Below are positions 8,695-17,394 of a stretch of 64,000 bases of DNA, piece after piece. A model generated the notes under the pieces. It had not been told where the DNA came from. It did no database searches and saw only the letters and a program-made list of their open reading frames with translations. The stretch's first letter is position 1; each line of letters begins with the position of its first letter. Location: positions 1 through 64,000 of the forward strand of contig NZ_VOSS01000026.1 in the NCBI RefSeq assembly GCF_007997035.1. The letters are read 5' to 3'. Source of the stretch: Ralstonia sp. TCR112 (GTDB lineage Bacteria; Pseudomonadota; Gammaproteobacteria; Burkholderiales; Burkholderiaceae). The translations under genes were made by a program, and so were the position numbers.

Positions 8695-9972
8695 TCAGAA
8701 GTAGGTCTGCACAACGTCGACCACGTTGTAGGCGTCGTCAACGACAGAAATCTGGCGCCACTTGTCGAACGTGAGGCACGGGTGCGAGATGTCGAAGGCG
8801 ATCATGTCGCCGACCTTGATGTCGTCGCCTGGGGCGATCTTCAGGTAGGCATGCTGGTCCATCATGCCGGTGACTTCCCAATGCGCCGGCGTGGCCGACG
8901 GCGTCTTGTCGCCCGGCCGGAAATGCAGCACCGGCAGCGGCAGACCGGCGTCGAATGCAGCATCGCGCTTGCCCAGCGCAATGATGGCGCGCTCAGCCTC
9001 GGGCACGGATTGCACATAGGCCCACAGTTGCAGCGCAGGCAGCAGGCTCGACCGCATCTTGTGCGCGATCGGGTTGTTGGCATCGATACGGGCCTGCGCG
9101 GCGCGGTAGATGCCCACGTCGTGCGTCAGATAGCAGCCGGGGCGCAGCACTACATCCAGCGGCTGGCCGATATCGGCTTTGGCGAACTCTTCGGCCACGA
9201 CGTCGTACCAGGCTGAACCGGCGCCCGTCAGCACGGCGGGCGTGCGCTGCAGGCGCCCGTCCTTTGCAAGGTCACCCATCACCTTCACGGCGCGCTGCAG
9301 GAACGTGCGGATATCCGCCTCCTCCTTGATCACGCCTTCGTAAACTTCCACGCCCGCGAGCTTGACGGCGCCATCGGCCCGCGTAAGCGCGTCGAGCACC
9401 GATTGCAGTTGCGCGTCGTCACGCACGCCCGTGCGGCCGCCCTGCACGCCCAGTTCGATCAGCACCTGGATCGGGCGCCCCGCCTTGCCGAAGAAGGCGG
9501 CAAGCTGATCGACCTGATCCGCCGCATCCACCAGGCAGAAGAACTCGAACGTCGGATCGGCCAGCAACTCGGCCAGGATCGCCATGTTGCGCTTGCCGAC
9601 CAGCTGATTAGCCATCAGCACGCGACGCACGCCGTGGGCATACGCGATGCGTGTCTGGTGCGCCGTTGCCAGCGTGATGCCCCACGCACCGCCGGCCAGC
9701 TGACGTTGAAACAGGCGCGGCGCCATCGTCGTCTTGCCATGCGGCGCGAGCTTGGCACCGTATTCGCTCACGAAACGTTGCATCCACGCCAGGTTGTGCT
9801 CCACGCGCGACTGCGAGAGCACCGCCGCGGGCAGGTTCAGGTCTTCGTTCAATACATTCCAGCGCCGAGCAGCAATCTGCTCCGGCGCGCATGCGGTTTC
9901 CAACGCACCCAAGCCCTTGTCGAGCGGGTTGACAACGGCGTTGGCGTCTCCTTGGTACTTTGTATCACTCAT
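8695..9972 (-). CDS. PLP/metal-dependent deaminase, DSD1/D-glucosaminate deaminase-like
   Basis: 425 residues from the ATG at 9972 (a GTG at 10017 is possible). It belongs to the alanine-racemase-fold family of D-threonine aldolases and metal-activated D-serine dehydratases. APHGKTTMAP carries the PLP lysine (K80), and near the C-terminus SHPCLTFDKW has the H397-x-C399 metal pair typical of dehydratases/deaminases. Family members eliminate ammonia from D-serine-like 2-amino-3-hydroxy acids, including D-glucosaminate. The flanking KDG kinase and KDPG aldolase favour D-glucosaminate, giving KDG and ammonia. A D-serine or D-threonine enzyme is the alternative. One copy of the 13-base repeat shared with the facing promoter overlaps its first codons. 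Confidence 0.75.
   Translation of the reverse strand: MSDTKYQGDANAVVNPLDKGLGALETACAPEQIAARRWNVLNEDLNLPAAVLSQSRVEHNLAWMQRFVSEYGAKLAPHGKTTMAPRLFQRQLAGGAWGITLATAHQTRIAYAHGVRRVLMANQLVGKRNMAILAELLADPTFEFFCLVDAADQVDQLAAFFGKAGRPIQVLIELGVQGGRTGVRDDAQLQSVLDALTRADGAVKLAGVEVYEGVIKEEADIRTFLQRAVKVMGDLAKDGRLQRTPAVLTGAGSAWYDVVAEEFAKADIGQPLDVVLRPGCYLTHDVGIYRAAQARIDANNPIAHKMRSSLLPALQLWAYVQSVPEAERAIIALGKRDAAFDAGLPLPVLHFRPGDKTPSATPAHWEVTGMMDQHAYLKIAPGDDIKVGDMIAFDISHPCLTFDKWRQISVVDDAYNVVDVVQTYF
9952..9964 (-). promoter_or_regulatory. Candidate RpiR operator, copy 1
   Basis: On the minus strand this reads TACAAAGTACCAA, identical to 10055-10067 on the plus strand. It overlaps codons 3-8 of the deaminase gene. 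Assignment to the adjacent RpiR regulator is inference. Confidence 0.4.
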
Positions 9973-10010
9973 GGGAATGGACTCGTGTTCCTTTGGGGGT
10001 AAACATCGGG

Positions 10011-10040
10011 TTGACACAATGATAGCGGCGAAATTATTCT
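10011..10040 (+). promoter_or_regulatory. Sigma-70-type promoter for the rpiR operon
   Basis: A perfect TTGACA at 10011-10016 is followed after 18 bases by TATTCT at 10035-10040. It points toward the RpiR gene. Transcription would start around 10047, a few bases before the second copy of the 13-base repeat. Confidence 0.5.
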
Positions 10041-10054
10041 CCGGGCCAGCCTGT

Positions 10055-10067
10055 TACAAAGTACCAA
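10055..10067 (+). promoter_or_regulatory. Candidate RpiR operator, copy 2
   Basis: TACAAAGTACCAA lies just downstream of the predicted start of the rpiR operon, a position where a bound repressor would block RNA polymerase. It is an exact inverted copy of 9952-9964, about 100 bases away. Confidence 0.45.
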
Positions 10068-10110
10068 AGCACTCTCAAAGCCGCTATCCGGACGACTACC
10101 GGGGGCCAGA

Positions 10111-11004
10111 ATGCGCGACCCTAAGCCCGACCCCATGCGTGAACCGATGGACATCGTGACCCGACTCTCCCAGCGTGCCGCTGAACTGCGCCCCGCCGAG
10201 CAGAAGGTCGCGCAGACCGTCCTGAGCGACATTGCAGAAGCCGCCGCCGGCAGCATCCAGACGCTCGCCGAACGCGCCGGGGTGAGTGAGGCCAGCGTCA
10301 CCCGTTTTGCCAAGGCGATGGGTTGCCGCGACGTGCGCGAACTCAAGCTCAAGCTAGCGCAGGCAGCCGCAGTCGGCCAGCGCTTTCTGGATGGCGGCGC
10401 GGACCGCCCGCCCTCCAGCGCAGACGGCATCCTGGCCGACATCAGCAATGTGCTGGAGGCCAACCGCGCGCTGGTGCAGCCCGAGGCCTTCCGCACTGCC
10501 GCTGTCGCACTGGTGGCGGCGCGCATGATTGCCGTGTTCGGCATGGGCGGCGGCTCGACCACCATGGCCGACGAAATGCGCTACCGCCTCGCCCGCCTGG
10601 GACGGCCGGTCACCACCTATCATGATTCGATGCTGCAGCGGATGGTCGCGGCCACGCTCAGCCCGGACGACGTGGTGGTCGTGTTTTCCGTGACCGGCCA
10701 CGTGCCGGAGGTGATCGACAGCGTGACGATCGCGCGCGAGTACGGCGCCCGGATCGTCGCCATCACGGCCATCGGCTCACCGCTGGCGGCGCTGGCCGAT
10801 GTCTTGCTGCCGATCCAGGCCATGGAAACCGATTTCATCTTCAAGCCGTCGTCATCGCGCTACGCCATGATGATGATGATCGACCTGCTGGCGACCGAGG
10901 TCGCATTGCAGCAGGCCGATCGCAGCAAGGAGCTCTTACGGCGCATCAAGTACGTGCTCGATGCGCATCGCGGCGGCGGCAACCGCCAGCCGCTCGGAGA
11001 TTGA
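10111..11004 (+). CDS. RpiR/MurR-family transcriptional regulator (HTH + SIS)
   Basis: 297 residues; the ATGs at codons 9 and 13 are alternative starts. The N-terminal RpiR-type helix-turn-helix is seen in LAERAGVSEASVTRFAKAMGC, and the C-terminal SIS domain (about 130-260) in AVFGMGGGSTTMADEM and VVFSVTGHVPEVI. SIS domains of this family bind phosphosugars or sugar acids, so KDPG or a related intermediate is a reasonable inducer. It is the first gene of the rightward catabolic operon; its stop is one base from the ATG of the deacylase. Divergent from the deaminase gene, with paired 13-base repeats in between. Confidence 0.9.
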   Translation: MRDPKPDPMREPMDIVTRLSQRAAELRPAEQKVAQTVLSDIAEAAAGSIQTLAERAGVSEASVTRFAKAMGCRDVRELKLKLAQAAAVGQRFLDGGADRPPSSADGILADISNVLEANRALVQPEAFRTAAVALVAARMIAVFGMGGGSTTMADEMRYRLARLGRPVTTYHDSMLQRMVAATLSPDDVVVVFSVTGHVPEVIDSVTIAREYGARIVAITAIGSPLAALADVLLPIQAMETDFIFKPSSSRYAMMMMIDLLATEVALQQADRSKELLRRIKYVLDAHRGGGNRQPLGD

Positions 11005-11005
11005 C

Positions 11006-12490
11006 ATGCAGCAGTACGACACCGTCATCCGTCAGGTCCGCATTGTGGACGGCAGCGGCCACGAACCCGAGGCCACGCTGTTCGACGTGGCCATCACCGA
11101 CGGCCGCATCGCCGCCATCGCCACATCCGACTCCACCGCGTGGCTGGGGGACGAGGAAATCGCCGGGGAGGGCCGCGTCCTTGCTCCTGGCTTCATCGAC
11201 GTGCATACGCACGACGACACCAACGTGATCCGCACGCCCGACATGCTGTGCAAGGTGTCGCAAGGCATCACGACCGTCATCGTGGGCAACTGCGGCATCA
11301 GCGCGTCGCCGGCCACGCTCAGGGGCGACCCGCCCGACCCGATGAACCTGCTGGGGCCTGCCAGCGCGTTTGCGTATCCGACCTTCGCCTCGTACGTGGA
11401 CGCCGTCGAGCGCGCGCAACCGGCTGTGAACGTCGCCGCGCTGGTCGGGCACACGGCACTGCGCAACAACCATCTGGACCGCCTCGACCGCCCCGCCACC
11501 GCCGACGAAGTCGAAGGCATGCGCGCGCAACTGCGCGAGGCGCTCGACCACGGCGCGCTCGGCCTGTCGACCGGCCTCGCCTACGCCAACGCCTTTGCGT
11601 CGACCACCGAAGAAGTGATGGGCCTGGCGGAGCCGCTGGCCGAGGCCGGCGCCATCTACACGACGCATCTGCGTACCGAATTTGCGGCGATTCTCGATGC
11701 GATGGACGAGGCGTATCGCGTCGGCAAACATGCGCGCGTGCCCATCGTGATTTCCCACCTGAAGTGCGCGGGCGCTGCCAATTGGGGCCGCGCGGGCGAG
11801 GTGCTGGAATCGATCGAAGGCGCGCAGCGCTATCAGCCGGTGGGCTGCGACTGCTATCCGTACACCGCCAGTTCGTCCACGCTCGACTTGAAGCAGGTGA
11901 CGGACGAATTCGACATCTTCATCACGTGGTCGGAGCCGGAACCGGGCATGGCCGGGCAGACACTCAAGGAGATTGCCGCCGCGTGGGGCACCGACCTGAT
12001 GGACGCCGCGCGCCGCCTGCAGCCGGCGGGCGCCGTGTACCACAACATGTCGGCGCAGGATCTGGACCGCATCATCACGCACCCCGCCACCGTCATCGGC
12101 TCCGACGGCCTGCCGAACGATCCGAAGCCGCATCCGCGCTTGTGGGGTGCTTTCCCGCGCGTGCTCGGTTACTACAGCCGCGAGCGCAAGCTGCTTTCGC
12201 TTTCGGCCGCCATCCGCAAGATGACAGGCCAGTCCGCCGAGCGCTTCGGCCTGACCGAGCGCGGTTTGGTGCGCGAAGGCTACTGGGCCGATCTCGTGCT
12301 GTTCGACCCCGAAACCGTGCGCGACGTCGCCACCTTTACCGACCCGCAGCAACCAGCGGCGGGCATTGCGGCGGTGTGGGTCAACGGACATCTGTCGTAT
12401 CAGGACGGCGTCGTGCAGCCGCATCGGGCGGGGCGCTTCCTCAAGCGCGGCCCGCATGCGCCGGCAACAGCGGCCGCCGAGGTCCACTGA
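11006..12490 (+). CDS. N-acyl-D-amino-acid deacylase family amidohydrolase
   Basis: 494 residues, amidohydrolase superfamily. The metal and catalytic residues of D-aminoacylases are visible in nearly canonical positions: H67 and H69 in DVHTHDD, C96 in VGNCGIS, H221 in TTHLRTE and H251 in ISHLKCAG, plus the late GSDGLP aspartate. Known members remove the acyl group from N-acyl-D-amino acids; some act on N-acetyl-D-glucosaminate, which has the same D-configured C2. The companions (deaminase, KDG kinase, KDPG aldolase, GntP permease) favour a sugar acid substrate here. It starts 1 base after the regulator's stop, so the two are translationally coupled. Confidence 0.85.
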   Translation: MQQYDTVIRQVRIVDGSGHEPEATLFDVAITDGRIAAIATSDSTAWLGDEEIAGEGRVLAPGFIDVHTHDDTNVIRTPDMLCKVSQGITTVIVGNCGISASPATLRGDPPDPMNLLGPASAFAYPTFASYVDAVERAQPAVNVAALVGHTALRNNHLDRLDRPATADEVEGMRAQLREALDHGALGLSTGLAYANAFASTTEEVMGLAEPLAEAGAIYTTHLRTEFAAILDAMDEAYRVGKHARVPIVISHLKCAGAANWGRAGEVLESIEGAQRYQPVGCDCYPYTASSSTLDLKQVTDEFDIFITWSEPEPGMAGQTLKEIAAAWGTDLMDAARRLQPAGAVYHNMSAQDLDRIITHPATVIGSDGLPNDPKPHPRLWGAFPRVLGYYSRERKLLSLSAAIRKMTGQSAERFGLTERGLVREGYWADLVLFDPETVRDVATFTDPQQPAAGIAAVWVNGHLSYQDGVVQPHRAGRFLKRGPHAPATAAAEVH

Positions 12491-12531
12491 ATCCAAGTTT
12501 TGTTTGCAAGTTTGAAAGAAGGAACGTAGCG

Positions 12532-12918
12532 ATGACGATTACCCGAATTGGCGTTGAAGGCGGCACCGGCACCGGTGGCCAGCACCTCCCCTTTGCCCGT
12601 GCGGCGGGCGCAGACGGCTGGCTATTTGTGTCGGGCCAGACGCCCATGGTGAACGGCGAAGTGGTCGGCAACGGCATCGTCGAGCAATCGCACCAGACCA
12701 TCAAGAACGTGCTGGCCATCCTCGCCGAAGCGGGCTACGGGCCGGAGCACGTCGTGCGCTGCGGCGTGTGGCTGGATGATCCGCGCGACTTCCAGTCGTT
12801 CAACAAGGTGTTCAAGGAGTACTTCGGTGCCAACCCGCCCGCGCGCGCCTGCGTGGTGTCGAGCATGGTCATCGACTGCAAGGTCGAAGTCGATTGCGTG
12901 GCCTACAAGAAGCCGTAA
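12532..12918 (+). CDS. RidA-family enamine/imine deaminase
   Basis: 128 residues, the usual size of this trimeric family. The key arginine R105 lies in PPARACVV and the SGQTP strand is present. RidA proteins hydrolyse the unstable enamine/imine released by PLP-dependent dehydratases. That fits a partner for the DSD1-like deaminase encoded in the facing operon. An AGAAGGAA ribosome site precedes the ATG. Located between the deacylase and permease genes in the same operon. Confidence 0.88.
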   Translation: MTITRIGVEGGTGTGGQHLPFARAAGADGWLFVSGQTPMVNGEVVGNGIVEQSHQTIKNVLAILAEAGYGPEHVVRCGVWLDDPRDFQSFNKVFKEYFGANPPARACVVSSMVIDCKVEVDCVAYKKP

Positions 12919-12998
12919 TCCGCATTTTCATAAGGTCGCCCTGCACGACGGGGCGCCCAGACAACAAGAGCCGTGAATATCCCTGAGGAGGAAACCCG

Positions 12999-14351
12999 AT
13001 GGTCCCGATGCAAGGCAACTCGCTATTGCTGACCGCCGCGCTGGCGGTGGTGGCACTGATCTACCTGATCGCTGTCCAGAAACTGAACCCGTTCGTTACG
13101 CTGATCGTCGTCTCGCTTGTGCTGGGCGTGGTGGTTGGCATGCCGATGGGCAATATCGTCAAGGCGTTCGAAACCGGGGTGGGCAACACGCTCGGCCACA
13201 TCGCCCTGGTGGTGGGCCTCGGGACGATGCTCGGCAAGATGATGGCGGAATCAGGCGGGGCCGAGCGCATCGCCAAAACGCTCATCAGTGCCTTTGGCGA
13301 GAAGAACGCGCACTGGGCCATGATGGTCGTGGCGTTCATCATCGGCTTGCCGGTGTTCTTCGAAGTCGGCTTCGTGCTGCTGATCCCGATTGCCTTCAAC
13401 GTGGCCAAGCGCACGGGCACGCCGATCCTGCTGGTGGGCCTGCCGATGGTGGCCGGTCTGTCGGTCGTGCATGGCCTGATCCCGCCGCACCCGGCCGCGC
13501 TGCTGGCCGTGACGGCGTACCAGGCCGACATCGGCAAAACCATCATGTATGCGCTGATCGTCGGCCTGCCGACCGCCATCCTGGCCGGCCCGCTCTGGGC
13601 GATGCTGGTCTCGCGCTACGTCAAGCCGGACGAGAACAACCCGTTGGCCGCGCAGTTTGTTGAAGCCGACCAGAAGCGCGAGCTGCCGGGCTTTGGCGTG
13701 ACGCTGTTCACGATCCTGCTGCCAGTGGTACTGATGCTGATCGGTAGCTGGGCCGACTTGATCGTCCCCCCCAAGACACTGGCAAACGACATCCTGAAGC
13801 TGGCCGGCAACTCCGTGATGGCCCTGCTGATTGCCGCCATCGTGAGCTTCTACACGTTCGGCAAGGCACGCGGCTTCAATCGCGACACCATCCTCAAGTT
13901 CACCAACGAGTGTCTGGCACCGATCGCCACGATCACGCTGGTAGTGGGCGCAGGCGGCGGCTTCGGCCAGATCCTGCGTGATTCGGGTGTGTCGAAAGCC
14001 ATCGTGGCCGTCGCCACCGATGCACACCTCTCGCCGCTGCTGCTGGGCTGGGTGGTGGCCGTGCTGATCCGTATCGCCACGGGTTCGGCCACCGTCGCCA
14101 TGACAACTGCCTGCGGTATCGTCGCCCCGATCGCCGCAGCCTCGGGCGCCGCCGTGAAGCCGGAGCTGATGGTGCTGGCCACCGGCGCAGGCTCGCTGAT
14201 CCTGTCGCACGTGAACGACGGCGGCTTCTGGCTGGTGAAGGAGTACTTCAACCTGACCGTGCCGCAAACCTTCAAGACGTGGACGGTGCTGGAGACCATC
14301 ATCTCGATCGTCGCGCTGCTGCTCACGCTGGCGCTGGCGACCGTCATTTAA
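12999..14351 (+). CDS. GntP-family gluconate-type H+ symporter
   Basis: 450 residues with about 12-14 hydrophobic segments. The family-typical stretches are LPVFFEVGFVLLIP, VHGLIPPHPAA, GGGFGQIL and ATGSATVAMTTA, and the end is SHVNDGGFWLVKEYF. Relatives import gluconate, 2-keto-3-deoxygluconate, D-serine and similar hydroxy acids with protons. In this operon the probable cargo is N-acetyl-D-glucosaminate, D-glucosaminate or gluconate. A strong GAGGAGG ribosome site lies before the ATG at 12999. Inner-membrane protein. Confidence 0.9.
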   Translation: MVPMQGNSLLLTAALAVVALIYLIAVQKLNPFVTLIVVSLVLGVVVGMPMGNIVKAFETGVGNTLGHIALVVGLGTMLGKMMAESGGAERIAKTLISAFGEKNAHWAMMVVAFIIGLPVFFEVGFVLLIPIAFNVAKRTGTPILLVGLPMVAGLSVVHGLIPPHPAALLAVTAYQADIGKTIMYALIVGLPTAILAGPLWAMLVSRYVKPDENNPLAAQFVEADQKRELPGFGVTLFTILLPVVLMLIGSWADLIVPPKTLANDILKLAGNSVMALLIAAIVSFYTFGKARGFNRDTILKFTNECLAPIATITLVVGAGGGFGQILRDSGVSKAIVAVATDAHLSPLLLGWVVAVLIRIATGSATVAMTTACGIVAPIAAASGAAVKPELMVLATGAGSLILSHVNDGGFWLVKEYFNLTVPQTFKTWTVLETIISIVALLLTLALATVI

Positions 14352-14385
14352 GCTTGTTCCGTTGAAGTTGATCTAGGAGAACGTT

Positions 14386-15012
14386 GTGGGTATCGATTCC
14401 GTCGTCAAGGCCGGCCCGGTCATCCCGGTGCTGCAGTTCCAATCTGTCGATGAGGGCGTCAAGGTGTGCCGCGCGCTGTACGAAGGCGGTATCCGCACGT
14501 TCGAGATCACGATGCGCACGCACGTGGCGCTCGACGTGATCCGTGCGGTGGTGAAGGACCTGGGCAGCGACGCCATCGTCGGCGCCGGCACGCTCACGCG
14601 CCCGGAGCATTTCCAGCAGGCGAAGGATGCGGGTGCAGTGTTCGCGGTGTCGCCGGGCATTACGCCCATGCTGGCCGTGGCACAGGCGAAAGCTGAACTG
14701 GACTGGCTGCCGGGCATCGCCACGCCCTCCGAGCTGATCCTGGCACTGGAGTTCGGCCTGACCACGCTGAAGTTCTTCCCGGCCGAAGCGGCTGGCGGCA
14801 TCCCGATGCTCAAGTCGATCTACGGGCCGTTTGGCGATGTGCGTTTCTGCCCGACCGGCGGGATCACGCCGCAAAGCGCGCCAGACTATCTCGCGTTGCC
14901 CAACGTGGTGTGCGTGGGCGGCTCGTGGATGGTGCCCAAGGACAAGGTCGCGGCCGGCGACTGGGCAGGCATCACGGCGCTCGCCAAGGAAGCGGCCGCG
15001 CTCAAGCGGTAA
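14386..15012 (+). CDS. eda: KDPG / 4-hydroxy-2-oxoglutarate aldolase
   Basis: 208 residues from a GTG start with an AGGAGA ribosome site. Class I aldolase of the Entner-Doudoroff pathway, splitting KDPG into pyruvate and glyceraldehyde-3-phosphate. E40 in FEITMRT and the Schiff-base K129 in TTLKFFPAE match the catalytic pair of E. coli Eda (E45, K133). PTGGITP and CVGGSWM form the phosphate site. Last gene of the operon; it supplies the step after the KDG kinase encoded in the facing operon. It converges with ribB, leaving a 34-base gap. Confidence 0.93.
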   Translation: MGIDSVVKAGPVIPVLQFQSVDEGVKVCRALYEGGIRTFEITMRTHVALDVIRAVVKDLGSDAIVGAGTLTRPEHFQQAKDAGAVFAVSPGITPMLAVAQAKAELDWLPGIATPSELILALEFGLTTLKFFPAEAAGGIPMLKSIYGPFGDVRFCPTGGITPQSAPDYLALPNVVCVGGSWMVPKDKVAAGDWAGITALAKEAAALKR

Positions 15013-15046
15013 CCTGCGTCACCTCTCTCGCGCGGCCGGCTGGTCG

Positions 15047-15772
15047 TCAGACAAAGCTGACCGCGCGCTCCATCTGCTCCCGATATTGAACGATGTCTTC
15101 AATGGTCAGCACCGGCAGGTTGTGCTGATCGGCGAAGCGCACCGCGTCGTCACGGCGCGCCATGGTGCCGTCGGGCAGCATCAGTTCGCATAGCACGGCG
15201 GCCGGCGGCAAGCCTGCCAGACGTGCCAGGTCGACCGAGCCCTCGGTATGACCGCGCCGCGTGAGCACCCCACCCTCCTTTGCCACCAGCGGGAATACGT
15301 GCCCCGGGCTGACGACCGATTGCGTATTGGCATCCGGCGCGATGGCCGCGCGGATGGTCGTGATGCGATCCGCCGCCGATACGCCGGTGCTCACGCCAGT
15401 GCGGGCTTCAATCGACACCGTGAACGCCGTGCCGTACTGGCTGCGGTTGTCTTCTACCATCGGGCGCAAGCCGAGCGACGCGCTCTTCTCCGCCGTCAGG
15501 CACAGGCAGACGATGCCGCTGCATTCGCGAATCAGCATGGCCATGCTGGCCTGCGTGAGCTTGTCGGCGGCGACGATGAGGTCGGCCTCGTTTTCGCGGT
15601 CGGCATCGTCGAGCACGACAACGGGCACGCCAAGCCGCACCGCGTCGAGGGCGGCGGCCATGCGCGCGGGCATGTCGGCCGGATCGAAGCTGGCTTCGAT
15701 GGCGTCAAACGCCACATTCGCGGAAGGCAATGCGGGCGGGTGAACTGCAGGGGATTGCTGAGTGGACAACAT
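15047..15772 (-). CDS. ribB: 3,4-dihydroxy-2-butanone-4-phosphate synthase
   Basis: 241 residues from the ATG at 15772, preceded by GAGGAG; the longer upstream frame runs into the riboswitch. RibB makes the four-carbon unit of riboflavin from ribulose-5-phosphate. The metal and catalytic acidic loop [10 protein letters not shown] (about 55-64) is complete, as are the TGVSAADR and [11 protein letters not shown] motifs. It is the stand-alone RibB form without a GTP cyclohydrolase II domain. Expression should be repressed by FMN through the leader at 15903-16050. Confidence 0.95.
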   Translation of the reverse strand: MLSTQQSPAVHPPALPSANVAFDAIEASFDPADMPARMAAALDAVRLGVPVVVLDDADRENEADLIVAADKLTQASMAMLIRECSGIVCLCLTAEKSASLGLRPMVEDNRSQYGTAFTVSIEARTGVSTGVSAADRITTIRAAIAPDANTQSVVSPGHVFPLVAKEGGVLTRRGHTEGSVDLARLAGLPPAAVLCELMLPDGTMARRDDAVRFADQHNLPVLTIEDIVQYREQMERAVSFV

Positions 15773-15902
15773 GGAAACGCTCCTCGCAAGATTGGCGACA
15801 AGACGTTCCAGGGCAAGCAGACAAACACGCACGAGCCATGCAGCGGCGCAGCCCGGCACCAAGCCAGGCGCGCTCCTTTGGCGCGGGCATGTTGTTCCGC
15901 AC

Positions 15903-16050
15903 ATCTTCTTCCATCCGGACTCTGACCGTCGGCCCCGGCATCTCACCGGATCTGCTGACCCCTGCATGCAGGCGCATGCAAGGCGCTCGCGGGCTCACGG
16001 ACACACGGTCCGCATACCGCCGGTGGGGAATTCCACCCCGCCCTGAAGAC
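15903..16050 (-). ncRNA. FMN riboswitch (RFN element)
   Basis: Read on the minus strand, the conserved blocks occur in order: TCTTCAGGGCGGGG, CCCCACCGGCGGTA, AGCCCGCGAGCG, GGTCAGCAGATCCGGTGAGA, then GGGGCCGACGGTCA and GTCCGGATGGAAGA. These are the hallmark junction sequences of FMN aptamers. It sits about 130 bases upstream of the ribB ATG, so it controls that gene. I could not identify a definite terminator or anti-Shine-Dalgarno helix in the linker. Confidence 0.95.
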
Positions 16051-16170
16051 GTACTGAACCGGCAGGATCGCCGGCAAACGCAATGCTACCGCAACAAGTT
16101 GCAACGATTCGACCCTACTGACGGGTCGGGCAAAGCGCTATGCCGTCATATCGTTATCACGCCATTTCGC

Positions 16171-17394
16171 TCAGCGCGCCCGGGCCAGCATGGCATGCAG
16201 CAGCACATCGGCGCCGCGCGTCACATCTTCGGGCAGCGCATCTTCGGCTTCGTTGTGGCTCAGACCGTTGACGCACGGGATGAAGATCATCGCCGTCGGG
16301 CAATACTTGGCAATGTGGATGGCGTCGTGCCCCGCGCCGCTCACGATGCGCTGATGGGGGTAGTCGAGGGCCTCCACCGCATCGGCCACCGCCTTCACGC
16401 AAGCGGGGTCGAACGGCGTGGCCGGGCTGACCCAATGCTGGTCGATCTGCACGGTCAGGCCGCGGCGCTCTGCAATGTCGGCAAAGCGTTCACGCAGCGC
16501 CGCTTCCATCTCGGCAATGCGCGCGTCTTCGTGATGGCGCAAATCCACCGTGAACGTGAGATCTGCGGCGATGGTGTTGCGCGAGGCATTGCGGATGCCG
16601 AATTCGCCGATCGTCACGAGGCCATGCGGCGCAAAACTGTCGACCAGCACTTCCAGCGAGGTCGCCATCTCCGCTGCCGCAAACATCGCGTCGCGGCGGA
16701 AACGCATGGGCGTGGTGCCCGCATGGGCGGCCTGGCCCTGCACATGCACATCGAGCCAGCGGATCGCCTGCCCGCCCGTCACCACGCCAATCGGCACGCC
16801 GTTCTCTTCCAGGATCGGCCCTTGCTCGATATGCGCCTCGAAGTAGGCGTCGAACGGTGCACCGGGGATGGCGCGTTCGCCCGCGTAGCCCGTTGCCGCC
16901 AGCGCTTCGGCCACGGAGATGCCCTGCGCATCACGCGAGGCCAAGGCCTGTTCCAGCGGCATGACGCCTGCAAATGCGGCTGAACCCAACATGGCGGGTG
17001 TAAAGCGCGCGCCCTCTTCGTTGGTCCACACGACAATCTCGATGGGCTTGTCGGTTTCAATGCCCGCGTCGTTGAGCGTGCGCACGACTTCCAGCGCGGC
17101 CAGCACACCGTAGACGCCGTCGAAGCGCCCGCCTTCGGGTTGCGTGTCGAGATGACTGCCGCTCGCCACGGGGCGGGCTTGCGCCGATTTGCCGGCGCGA
17201 CGCGCAAACAGATTGCCGACGCGGTCAAAGCTGAGCGTCATGCCCGCGTCTTTGCACCAGCGCGCGAACAGCGCGCGGCCGGCCGCGTCTTCTTCCGTCA
17301 GCGCAAGGCGCCGCACGCCGCCTTTTGGCGTGGCACCGACCGCCGCCATTTCCATCAGGCTCGACCACAGCCGCGCCCCGTTGACCTTCAACAT
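16171..17394 (-). CDS. M20-family Zn-dependent amidohydrolase (N-carbamoyl-amino-acid hydrolase/allantoate amidohydrolase type)
   Basis: 407 residues from the ATG at 17394 with GGAG just upstream. Metal ligands of the family are visible: SGSHLDTQPEGGRFDG, TNEEGARF, EAHIEQGPILE, SGAGHDA and the C-terminal LSHNE. Members hydrolyse N-carbamoyl or ureido groups (L-carbamoylases, beta-ureidopropionase, allantoate amidohydrolase), or sometimes other N-acyl groups. The precise substrate is not readable. It is divergent from the MHS transporter operon across a 382-base gap, suggesting joint regulation with that catabolic module. Confidence 0.82.
   Translation of the reverse strand: MLKVNGARLWSSLMEMAAVGATPKGGVRRLALTEEDAAGRALFARWCKDAGMTLSFDRVGNLFARRAGKSAQARPVASGSHLDTQPEGGRFDGVYGVLAALEVVRTLNDAGIETDKPIEIVVWTNEEGARFTPAMLGSAAFAGVMPLEQALASRDAQGISVAEALAATGYAGERAIPGAPFDAYFEAHIEQGPILEENGVPIGVVTGGQAIRWLDVHVQGQAAHAGTTPMRFRRDAMFAAAEMATSLEVLVDSFAPHGLVTIGEFGIRNASRNTIAADLTFTVDLRHHEDARIAEMEAALRERFADIAERRGLTVQIDQHWVSPATPFDPACVKAVADAVEALDYPHQRIVSGAGHDAIHIAKYCPTAMIFIPCVNGLSHNEAEDALPEDVTRGADVLLHAMLARAR

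Noticed and set aside
10946-12496. 516-codon minus-strand frame opposite the deacylase
   Set aside because: Shadow of the deacylase gene, low-complexity His/Arg/Ala composition.
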